From positions 1 through 22,868 of the forward strand of contig JBHEKP010000120.1 in the NCBI GenBank assembly GCA_041859375.1: a stretch of 22,868 nt of DNA, written 5' to 3'. The position numbers and the translations under genes were made by a program. The notes beneath the pieces were generated by a model. It made no database searches, was not told the origin of the DNA, and was given only the letters and a program-made list of their open reading frames with translations. Position 1 is the stretch's first letter. Each line of letters opens with the position of its first letter. This DNA is from JBHEKP01 sp041859375. GTDB lineage: Bacteria > Hydrogenedentota > Hydrogenedentia > Hydrogenedentales > CAITNO01. Of this stretch, positions 1 through 6,994 are shown piece by piece.

Positions 1-495
1 CCGCTGGAGGCGGAGGTGCTGGCGGACGCGCTGTGCTCCATCACCGGCATGTGGGAGAAGTATGAGAGCCCTATACCGGAGCCCTTCACCTTCCTGCCCG
101 AGGGCCAGCGGGCCGTGGCCATCGCCGACGGCAGCATCACCAGCCCCTTCCTGGAGATGTTTGGCCGCCCCGCGCGCGACACCGGTTTGGTGTCGGAGCG
201 CAACAGCCAGCCCAATGACGCGCAGCGGCTGCACATGCTTAATTCCAGCCATGTCCGCAACAAACTGGAGAAGGGTCCCAAACTGCGCAACATTGCGGCG
301 TCGTCAAAAGGCAAGCCCATGGCGGCGGTGCGGATGCTGTACCTGGCCGTTCTTTCCCGGTATCCCACCGGCGGGGAACTGGAGGCTCTCAGGGCCGCGT
401 TTCCACCGGACAAAAAGAAGAAGATCCCCGCCCAAGCATTCAACGATCTGGCCTGGGCACTTGTGAACTCAAAGGAATTCCTCTGCCGCCACTAG
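1..495 (+). CDS. DUF1553 (PSD1) domain protein, C-terminal fragment
   Basis: Partial gene, open at the left edge in frame 1 and ending at TAG 493-495. About 164 C-terminal residues are visible. They carry the usual end of the DUF1553 family: a GRPARDTGLVSERN stretch (family pattern GRP.R...C..ER), then an N-D-A-Q-R-L-H-M-LNSSHV stretch (family pattern ..QAL.LLN...V), and a final LYLAVLSRYPT..E / LVNSKEFL segment. In full-length relatives a DUF1549 domain and often a cytochrome c-like CxxCH region precede this, but neither lies inside the window. The protein is normally exported and typical of Planctomycetota and relatives; its biochemical role is not established. A DUF1501 gene starts 24 bp downstream, which is the usual partner. 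The family call is firm; function is unknown. Confidence 0.85.
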   Translation, partial: PLEAEVLADALCSITGMWEKYESPIPEPFTFLPEGQRAVAIADGSITSPFLEMFGRPARDTGLVSERNSQPNDAQRLHMLNSSHVRNKLEKGPKLRNIAASSKGKPMAAVRMLYLAVLSRYPTGGELEALRAAFPPDKKKKIPAQAFNDLAWALVNSKEFLCRH

Positions 496-519
496 GCGGA
501 GAGAACACGGGACAGCCAC

Positions 520-1842
520 ATGGACAAACAACGGAAAAGTGGCGGACTCACCCGGCGCGAGGCGCTCCGGCTGGGGCTTTTGGGCGCGGCGGGGCTGGCA
601 TGGCCCGGAGCGCGGTGCGGATGGGCCCAAACACCGGCGGCACCGGCGCGGGCAAAAGCGGTGATTCAAATCTGGATGTGGGGCGGTCCCTGCCATCTGG
701 ACACCTTCGATCCCAAACCCGGTGCTGGCCGCGAGTACTGCGGTCCCCTCGACAAGCCCATTGCCACCAACGTGGCCGGCATACAAATCAGCGAACTGCT
801 CCCCCTGCTGGCCAAACAGGCAGACAAATATTCCATCATCCGGAGCATGACCCATGGCGTGAACGCCCATGAGACGGCATCCTACATCACCCAGACGGGC
901 CGGGAGCCGGGGAGGCTGGTCTTTCCCTCCGCCGGGGCGGTGATGTCCCTGTTCAAGGGTTATGAGCAGGGCTATGCGGGGTTGGTGCCGCCTTATGTGG
1001 TGCTCACCAAGCCGCAGGGCCGCTTTTCCGAGGCGGGCTTTCTGGGCCAGCGCCACAAGCCTTTTGCCACGGGCGGCGACCCCAACAAGACACCCTTTGT
1101 CGTGGAGGGCATTGTCGCCGAGGGCATTTCCGACGAGCGCCAGCGTGCGCGTCGGGATCTGCTCCATTCCCTGGACACCCTGGGTCGCGCCCTGCCGGAT
1201 GATCCCGTGCTGAAAAGGCTGGACGGCTGCGAGGAAAAGGCCTACGACATGATGTTCGGCGAGGCGCGGCGTATTTTCGACCTTTCGGAAGAGCCTGCGG
1301 AGCTTCGGGACCGTTACGGCCGCAGCACCTTCGGACAGTCCTGCCTGATGGCGCGCCGGCTGGTGGAGCGGGGCGTGCCCCATGTGACCATCAACTACGA
1401 GGGGTGGGACACACACAAGCAGCATTTTGAGATTATGCGCCGCAAGCTGCCCGAGCTTGACGCGGGCATGTCGGCGCTGCTCCAGGACCTTTCCGAAAAG
1501 GGCCTGCTGGACAGCACCATTGTCTGGTGGGGTGGCGAGTTTGGCCGCACCCCGAAGGTGCTGTGGGAGGCCCCGTGGAACGGCGGGCGCGGCCACTATG
1601 GCAACTGCTTCTGCGCCGTGGTGGCGGGCGGCGGTTTCAAGGGCGGGCGCGTGGTGGGCGCATCCGATGCGCGGGGCGAGGAGGTGGCGGAACGGCCTGT
1701 CCACCCAAGCGCGCTCATCGGCAGCATTTATGAGCTGGCGGGCATCCCCCTCGACGCGCCACTGCCAAACCCGGCGGGGGAGGCGCTGCATGTCATGGAC
1801 CTGGCAAAAGAGGGCGGCGCCCTTCTGAGGGAAATCATGTGA
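520..1842 (+). CDS. DUF1501 family protein, Tat-type signal
   Basis: 440-residue protein starting at ATG 520. Residues 10-30 form a twin-arginine-like signal (TRREALRLG, then a hydrophobic LLGAAGLAWPG run), so export to the periplasm is likely. DUF1501 motifs follow in order: MWGGPCHLDTFDPKPG (residues 53-68), GWDTH (295-299), GGEFGRTP (338-345) and GRGHYGNCF (357-365). As far as I recall, DUF1501 is placed in the alkaline phosphatase/sulfatase-like fold clan, and these Asp/His/Glu motifs would fit metal binding there; that is inference. The first motif has Cys58 where I remember Ser in many relatives. The gene lies between a DUF1553 gene and a PPC-domain gene, and its TGA overlaps the GTG start of the next gene. 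Family certain, activity unknown. Confidence 0.88.
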   Translation: MDKQRKSGGLTRREALRLGLLGAAGLAWPGARCGWAQTPAAPARAKAVIQIWMWGGPCHLDTFDPKPGAGREYCGPLDKPIATNVAGIQISELLPLLAKQADKYSIIRSMTHGVNAHETASYITQTGREPGRLVFPSAGAVMSLFKGYEQGYAGLVPPYVVLTKPQGRFSEAGFLGQRHKPFATGGDPNKTPFVVEGIVAEGISDERQRARRDLLHSLDTLGRALPDDPVLKRLDGCEEKAYDMMFGEARRIFDLSEEPAELRDRYGRSTFGQSCLMARRLVERGVPHVTINYEGWDTHKQHFEIMRRKLPELDAGMSALLQDLSEKGLLDSTIVWWGGEFGRTPKVLWEAPWNGGRGHYGNCFCAVVAGGGFKGGRVVGASDARGEEVAERPVHPSALIGSIYELAGIPLDAPLPNPAGEALHVMDLAKEGGALLREIM

Positions 1843-4166
1843 ACACCGGGGGCACCATCATGGCCGGTCGCGGACGGTTTGTGTTTTGGGCGGTTCTGCT
1901 TGCGGCGCTGGCGTTGTGCGCGCCGGAGGGGCGGGCGCAGACAAACAGCACCGACCCCCGCATTGGCTATCTTTATCCTGCGGGTGGGCGGCAGGGGTCG
2001 GTGTTCCAGGTGGTGGCGGGCGGCCAGCGGCTCACCGGGGTTACGGGCGCGCTTGTCACCGGCGAGGGTGTCACCGCCTCGGTTGTCCAGTACTACAGGC
2101 CGCTGCGGAACCTGAAGAAGGAGCAGCGCGACGAGCTTATGGGCCGGTTCAAGGAGGCCTGGGCGCGTCAGAAGCAGGCGAACGTCCTGTCGGCGCAGCC
2201 CCCCCTCGTCCGGGACGACACGGGCGTGCTTGCCGTCCATCCGCTGCTGCGCGGTTTGGATGCGATGGGTCTCAGGGAACTGGCCCACGCGAAATCATTC
2301 TTCATGAACTTTCAAAAGCGCCAGATCAACCCGCAGATTGGCGAATCGGTTGTGTTGGAGGTGCAGGTGGATCCCTGGGCCGGGCCCGGGGACAGGGAGC
2401 TGCGCCTGGTCACGAAGACGGGCGTGTCCAATCCGCTGCGTTTCCAGGTGGGCCTCCCGCCGGAGGTGTGCGAGCTTGAGCCGAACGAGTCCGGTGCGGT
2501 TTCCGAACTTCCTGAGCCGGAGGCGCTGGAGACGCCGGTGCTGCTGAACGGCCAGATCATGCCCGGCGATGTGGACCGTTTCCGCATCCGCGCGCAAAAA
2601 GGCCAGCGGCTGGTGGTTGATGCCGGCGCGCGCAGGCTGATCCCCTACCTTGCCGATGCCGTGCCGGGCTGGTTCCAGGCGGTGGTGACCCTGCGCGACG
2701 CGGCGGGCGTTGAGGTGGCCCGTGTTGATGATTTCCGGTTTGATCCCGACCCGGTGCTGTTTTGCGAGATTCCGGCGGACGGGGTGTACATTCTGGAAAT
2801 CCATGATTCCGTGTACCGGGGCCGGGAGGACTTCGTCTACCGCATGGCCGTGGGCGAACTTCCTTTCATCACCCGGATGAACCCCCTGGGCGGACGGGAG
2901 GGCAAGCCTGTGGAGGCGGTGCTGGACGGTTGGAACCTCCCCGCGAGGAAAGTGGAGCTGGACATGCGCCCCGGTGGCGGCGCGCGACGCCACGCATCGG
3001 TGGAACTCGAGGGCATTCCCTCCAATGCGGTCCCCTACGCCGTGGACACGCTGCCCGAGGGCGGGGAGGCCGAGCCGAACGATTCCATAAATGAGTCGCG
3101 CCGCATCGCCATGCCCCGCGTCATAAACGGCCGGATCGAAAAGCCGGGGGATGCGGATGTGTTTCGCATTGACGGCAGGGCGGGGGAGACGGTGGTGGCC
3201 GAGGTGTGGGCGCGCCGGCTGAACTCGCCCCTCGACCCGCTGCTGCGCCTCATGGATGACGGCGGCAATGTGGTGGCCTGGAACGATGATCATGATGATC
3301 CGGGCGCGGGGCTGATCACCCACCAGGCGGACGCGCGCGTGGCCGCGCGGCTGGAAAAGGACGGCGTTTACTATTTGCAGATTTCGGACGCGCAAAATGC
3401 GGGGGGAAAGGAGTACGGCTACCGGTTGCGGGTTACGCCCCCCCAGCCGGGCTTTTCCCTGCGGGTCACCCCCTCCAGTGTGAACCTTGCCTCCGGGCGG
3501 TCCGCGCCCGTCACCGTGCATGCCGTGCGGAGCGACGGGTTTGAGGGGCCCATAGAGGTGGTGCTGGCGGAGGGGGCGGGCCTGTCATTGCAGGGCGGGG
3601 TCGTTCCACCCGGTGTTGACGCCATCCGCATGACCATTACCGCGCCCGCCGGGACCCGGGCGGGGGTTAAGGCCCTTCGTCTTGAGGGACGCGCGCAGAT
3701 TGGCGGAGAGACTGTTGCACGGCCTGTCATCCCCTGCGAGGACATGATGCAGGCCTTCCTGTACCGGCATCTGGTGCCCGTGGAAGAACTGTTGGCGGCG
3801 GTCCGGCAGGGAACGGGCGCTCCGGCGGTTGAAATTGACGGCGGGGACATTCTGCGGATTCCGAAGGAGGGCACCGCGCAGGTCAGGGTCAAGCTCCCCA
3901 AGAACCCGAAAGCCAGCCAGATTCGCTGGGCGTTGAGCGGGGCTCCGGAGGGCTTTTCCCTGGAGAAGGAGGAAACGGTTCCCGGCGGATTCATCTTGAC
4001 CCTAAAGACTGCGGGTGAAAAAACGCCGCCGGGCTTCCGGACCAACCTGATTATGGAGGGGTACGCCGAACAGGAGCAGGCGAAGGGGGAAAAAGGCCCC
4101 AAGAAGCAGCCACAACGGGTTTTCCTGGGATGCCTTCCCGCCATCCCCGTCGAAGTAATGCCATAG
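1839..4166 (+). CDS. secreted protein with two pre-peptidase C-terminal (PPC) domains
   Basis: 775 residues from GTG 1839, which overlaps the upstream TGA by 4 bp (GTGA) and has GAGGGA 6 nt upstream. ATG 1860 is an alternative start that would put a cleaner signal peptide at the N-terminus (MAGRGRFVFWAVLLAALALC..GRAQ). Numbering from the GTG: an IPT/TIG-like beta segment near 43-90 (LYPAGGRQG), PPC-like domain 1 at about 213-337 (LEPNES ... PGDVDRFRI ... DGVYILEI), a second IPT-like segment at 343-370 (MNPLGGREGK), and PPC-like domain 2 at about 410-532 (AEPNDS ... PGDADVFRI ... acidic NDDHDDPGAG at 482-490 ... DGVYYLQI). The C-terminus is further beta-rich, with no protease motif seen. Such proteins accompany DUF1553/DUF1501 genes; a surface binding or scaffold role is inferred. 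Confidence 0.85.
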   Translation: MNTGGTIMAGRGRFVFWAVLLAALALCAPEGRAQTNSTDPRIGYLYPAGGRQGSVFQVVAGGQRLTGVTGALVTGEGVTASVVQYYRPLRNLKKEQRDELMGRFKEAWARQKQANVLSAQPPLVRDDTGVLAVHPLLRGLDAMGLRELAHAKSFFMNFQKRQINPQIGESVVLEVQVDPWAGPGDRELRLVTKTGVSNPLRFQVGLPPEVCELEPNESGAVSELPEPEALETPVLLNGQIMPGDVDRFRIRAQKGQRLVVDAGARRLIPYLADAVPGWFQAVVTLRDAAGVEVARVDDFRFDPDPVLFCEIPADGVYILEIHDSVYRGREDFVYRMAVGELPFITRMNPLGGREGKPVEAVLDGWNLPARKVELDMRPGGGARRHASVELEGIPSNAVPYAVDTLPEGGEAEPNDSINESRRIAMPRVINGRIEKPGDADVFRIDGRAGETVVAEVWARRLNSPLDPLLRLMDDGGNVVAWNDDHDDPGAGLITHQADARVAARLEKDGVYYLQISDAQNAGGKEYGYRLRVTPPQPGFSLRVTPSSVNLASGRSAPVTVHAVRSDGFEGPIEVVLAEGAGLSLQGGVVPPGVDAIRMTITAPAGTRAGVKALRLEGRAQIGGETVARPVIPCEDMMQAFLYRHLVPVEELLAAVRQGTGAPAVEIDGGDILRIPKEGTAQVRVKLPKNPKASQIRWALSGAPEGFSLEKEETVPGGFILTLKTAGEKTPPGFRTNLIMEGYAEQEQAKGEKGPKKQPQRVFLGCLPAIPVEVMP

Positions 4167-4190
4167 GGGGACCGTGGACGGCCCGCCTGA

Positions 4191-5507
4191 TCAGAATTTC
4201 ATGAGGATGCCGTCGGGATCGGGCTTCTTCCCGGCGCGCACCATGGTCACAAACACGATGGTGGCAAGCACGGGGATGACGGAGGCGACGATGATGACGG
4301 GGGTGAAGGAGAACTTGTCGGAGACGACGCCGATCAGGTAGGTGGTGATAAGGGTGCCGACGCCCGCGCTGGTGCCCGCGAGCCCCATGACGGAGCCGAC
4401 GGCGCGGGTGTGGAACACGTCCGTGGGCAGGGTCAGGAACATGGTGCCGCAGCAGGTGTAGGCAAAGGTGGCGTAGGAGAAGACGACCAGCAGCAACGCG
4501 TAGCTGTCGGTGAAGAGGGAGAGGGCTATGAGCACCATGCTCGGGCCGAAGAAGAGCAGCACGGCGCGGCGCGCGCGGCCCGGCTGCCATCCCCGCGCCA
4601 CGAGCCAGCTTGACAGTCCGCCCGCGAAGAAGTTGCCGAAGCCCGCCGCAAGCAGGGGCGCCCAGAAGCCCATGGCGCTGTCCTTGAGGGAGAAACCCTT
4701 GGATGTGAGGAAGAGCGCGAACCAGTTGGTGACGAAGAACCAGAACGGGTCGAGCAGGAACCTGCCGAGCACCAGCCCCCAGGTTTGGCGGTAGCGCAGC
4801 AGTTTCAGCCAGCCGATTTTCACCGGCGCCTCCGCCGCGCCCGCCGCCGCCGTGGCGCGTCCCGCCTGGATGTGCGCCAGTTCTTTGGGCGAGATGCGGG
4901 GATGCTCCTCGGGCCTGCGGTAGAGCAGCAACCAGAACAGAAGCCAGATGAAGCCCATGGACGCCGTGATGACGAAGGCGGGCCGCCAACTGTCAAAATA
5001 AAGGTAGATGGGCACGGCGATGAAGGGCGCCGCCGCGCCGCCGATGGCGCATCCGCTGTTGTAGAGACCCACCGCCCAGGCCCGTTCCTTCACGGGGAAC
5101 CACTCCGACACCGCCTTGGCGCCGCCGGGGTTGTTGGCCGCCTCGCCCGCGCCGAGGAGGAAACGGAAGGCCGCGAAGGAGTACTTGCCCCCCGCGATGG
5201 CGGTCAGCGCGCCCATGAGCGAGTAGAAGGCCACGCTCACCCCGATGCCCAGGCGCGTGCCGAACACGTCAAGGAGCCGGCCCACCACCGACTGCATGAC
5301 GGTGTATGAAATGGTGAAGGCGTTGACCACGAAGGCGTAGTCGCCCTGGCTCCAGCCGTACTGCTCCTTGAGGTAGGGGGACAGCGCCGAAAGGGTCTGC
5401 CGGTCCACATAGTTGATGAAGGTGACGATGAAAAGCAGCACGCCGATCCACCACCGCAGGTACGGTATGGGCCTTTTCGGCGCGGCTGGTCCTTTCGGGT
5501 CACTCAT
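4191..5507 (-). CDS. MFS transporter, anion:cation symporter (ExuT-like) family
   Basis: 438-residue integral membrane protein with about 12 hydrophobic segments. The N-terminal FINYVDRQTLSALSPYL segment, the RLLDVFGTRLGI loop-2/3 motif and the GAGEAANNPGGAKAVSEWF segment in TM4-5 are characteristic of the ACS branch of the major facilitator superfamily (hexuronate, galactonate and phthalate-type transporters). This suggests proton- or sodium-coupled uptake of a sugar acid or similar organic anion; the substrate cannot be read from the sequence. It starts at ATG 5507, 20 bp after the stop of another MFS gene transcribed in the same direction, so the two are probably cotranscribed. It ends 24 bp from the end of the convergent PPC gene, and no clear terminator hairpin is visible between them. 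Confidence 0.87.
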   Translation of the reverse strand: MSDPKGPAAPKRPIPYLRWWIGVLLFIVTFINYVDRQTLSALSPYLKEQYGWSQGDYAFVVNAFTISYTVMQSVVGRLLDVFGTRLGIGVSVAFYSLMGALTAIAGGKYSFAAFRFLLGAGEAANNPGGAKAVSEWFPVKERAWAVGLYNSGCAIGGAAAPFIAVPIYLYFDSWRPAFVITASMGFIWLLFWLLLYRRPEEHPRISPKELAHIQAGRATAAAGAAEAPVKIGWLKLLRYRQTWGLVLGRFLLDPFWFFVTNWFALFLTSKGFSLKDSAMGFWAPLLAAGFGNFFAGGLSSWLVARGWQPGRARRAVLLFFGPSMVLIALSLFTDSYALLLVVFSYATFAYTCCGTMFLTLPTDVFHTRAVGSVMGLAGTSAGVGTLITTYLIGVVSDKFSFTPVIIVASVIPVLATIVFVTMVRAGKKPDPDGILMKF

Positions 5508-5527
5508 GGGTCTGCAAGTTCTCCGTC

Positions 5528-6835
5528 TTATTCAGGCAGCGGCTTGTCCTTGGTCTCGGGGGCGAAGGCCAGCACGACCAGGCCCATGGCGTACACCGCC
5601 ATGACGGCGAACACCATGCCCGCGATGCCGAGGTTCTGCGTGAGCGGCGCGGTGGCGAAGAGCGTCCCCGCGGTGATGAACCGGGCCACGTTGTAGCAGA
5701 ACCCGGTGCCGGTGGAGCGCAGCCGCGTGGGGAAGAGTTCCGGGAAATAGACCGCGAACCCGCCCATGACAAAGAGCAGGACGAAGCCAAGCAGGAAGAA
5801 CAGCAGAATCGCCAGGGTGAATGAGGTGGTGCAGAAGAAGGTCACCGGCACCATGATGATGCATCCCACAAAGGCCACCACAAAGCCGATCTTGCGCCCG
5901 AAGCGCTGCGCCACATAGGCGAAGCCGAGGGCGCCGAAGAAGCTGCCAAAGTTCTGCGCCATGCCCGCGAAACTCACCCTCTGTTCGGTCGCCGCCTTCA
6001 GTTCGGGAAGGTTGTCGGGGTTGAGCACGGAACGGAGCAGTTCCGGCGTGAGCACGCCGATGCCCCAGAAACCGATGACACCCACGGCGGCCAGAAGCAT
6101 GCCGATGATGGTGTTGCGCCGGAGCAGCGGCTCGCGGAACAGGGCAAAGATGCTGCCGTAGTTGCTTCCGCCGCCCTTCTTGTGCTGGGCGCGGGCCTGC
6201 ACCCAAGCCTCCGGCTCGTGGATGAAGGCAAATATGACCACCACCAGCAGCGCGGGCAGCACGCCCACGCCGAAAAGCCACCGCCAGTTCCACTCCATGC
6301 GGGCGAAGCCGAGGTTGATCAGCGCGGCGGTCACGTTGCCCAGCGCCGAGGTGGCCTGCACGATGCCCAGCGCCGTGGCCCGCGCGTGGGCGGGGAAGGC
6401 CTCGGCCACCAGCGCCGCGCCGGCCGCGAATTCACCGCCCACGCCCAGTCCCGTGAGGAAGCGGAGCGCGGCGAAGGACTGCCAGTTCCAGGCCAGGCCG
6501 CTTAACCCGGTGAACAGCGCGTACAGGAGGATGGTCAGGCCCATCGTCTTGGTCCGGCCCAGCCGGTCGCCAATCATGCCGAAGAGGAGGCCGCCCGCGG
6601 CCCAGCCAATCATCAGCGCAGCCGTGGCGATGTTGCTGTATTTGATCACATCACCCGTTGTGGCCCCCGCGCCGAGCAATTCGCGGATGGCGTGCTGCTT
6701 GGCGAAAACGAAGAGCCACTGGTCCATTGTGTCAAAGGACCAGCCAAGGCAGGCCACCACCAGCACCAGATAGTGGTAGCCGGTGAGGCCGTCCGAAAAA
6801 CGTTTTTTCTCCAATTCGGGAACCGTATTTGACAT
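5528..6835 (-). CDS. MFS transporter (sugar/aromatic-acid:H+ symporter-like)
   Basis: 435 residues from ATG 6835, preceded by AGGAAAAAGG. The frame is open further upstream to 6919, but that extension (MPPCTVRGG...) is hydrophilic and has no ribosome site, so 6835 is preferred. Twelve hydrophobic segments are apparent. The GDRLGRTK loop-2/3 motif and the RFLTGLGVGGEFAAGA TM4 motif match MFS transporters of the sialate/aromatic-acid/sugar porter type. TM11-12 carry PELFPTRLRSTGTGFCYN, the usual second-half conserved motif. It is the first gene of a two-gene MFS operon (20 bp to the next) and is divergent from the GH95 fucosidase gene, which suggests uptake of a product of that enzyme. The two MFS proteins belong to different subfamilies and are not a recent duplication. 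Substrate unknown. Confidence 0.86.
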   Translation of the reverse strand: MSNTVPELEKKRFSDGLTGYHYLVLVVACLGWSFDTMDQWLFVFAKQHAIRELLGAGATTGDVIKYSNIATAALMIGWAAGGLLFGMIGDRLGRTKTMGLTILLYALFTGLSGLAWNWQSFAALRFLTGLGVGGEFAAGAALVAEAFPAHARATALGIVQATSALGNVTAALINLGFARMEWNWRWLFGVGVLPALLVVVIFAFIHEPEAWVQARAQHKKGGGSNYGSIFALFREPLLRRNTIIGMLLAAVGVIGFWGIGVLTPELLRSVLNPDNLPELKAATEQRVSFAGMAQNFGSFFGALGFAYVAQRFGRKIGFVVAFVGCIIMVPVTFFCTTSFTLAILLFFLLGFVLLFVMGGFAVYFPELFPTRLRSTGTGFCYNVARFITAGTLFATAPLTQNLGIAGMVFAVMAVYAMGLVVLAFAPETKDKPLPE

Positions 6836-6994
6836 GATAAAAAACCTTTTTCCTGGGATGCCGGCCGGATTTGGCCGTATTTTGAACTCCAAACCGCCTC
6901 TAACAGTACACGGCGGCAAAAAAGGAATGCAAACCGGCGGTTATCGGGGTAAAATGGCCTTCCGGCAAAACCGGCAACGAAAAGGAAGAATGTG
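6836..6994. promoter_or_regulatory. divergent intergenic region, MFS operon / GH95
   Basis: 159-bp spacer between two divergent start codons, so it must hold both promoters. On the plus strand a TAAAAT box at 6950-6955 lies 40 nt before the GH95 ATG, with a poor -35 match (TGCAAA, 16-nt spacer). On the minus strand I see only weak candidates (TTGCAT ... TACTGT). No clear operator repeat was found beyond short CCGG-based palindromes. The shared region makes coregulation of the fucosidase and the transporters plausible. Confidence 0.35.

Noticed and set aside
469..1791. 440-codon open frame on the minus strand across the DUF1501 gene
   Set aside because: Low-complexity His/Arg/Ala composition and no motif, while the opposite strand encodes clear DUF1501 motifs.
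2295..3521. 408-codon minus-strand open frame within the PPC gene
   Set aside because: Same antisense artefact; the plus strand shows conserved PPC modules.
4167..4190. Possible terminator between the convergent PPC and MFS genes
   Set aside because: Only 24 bp and no stem longer than a few pairs; nothing supportable.
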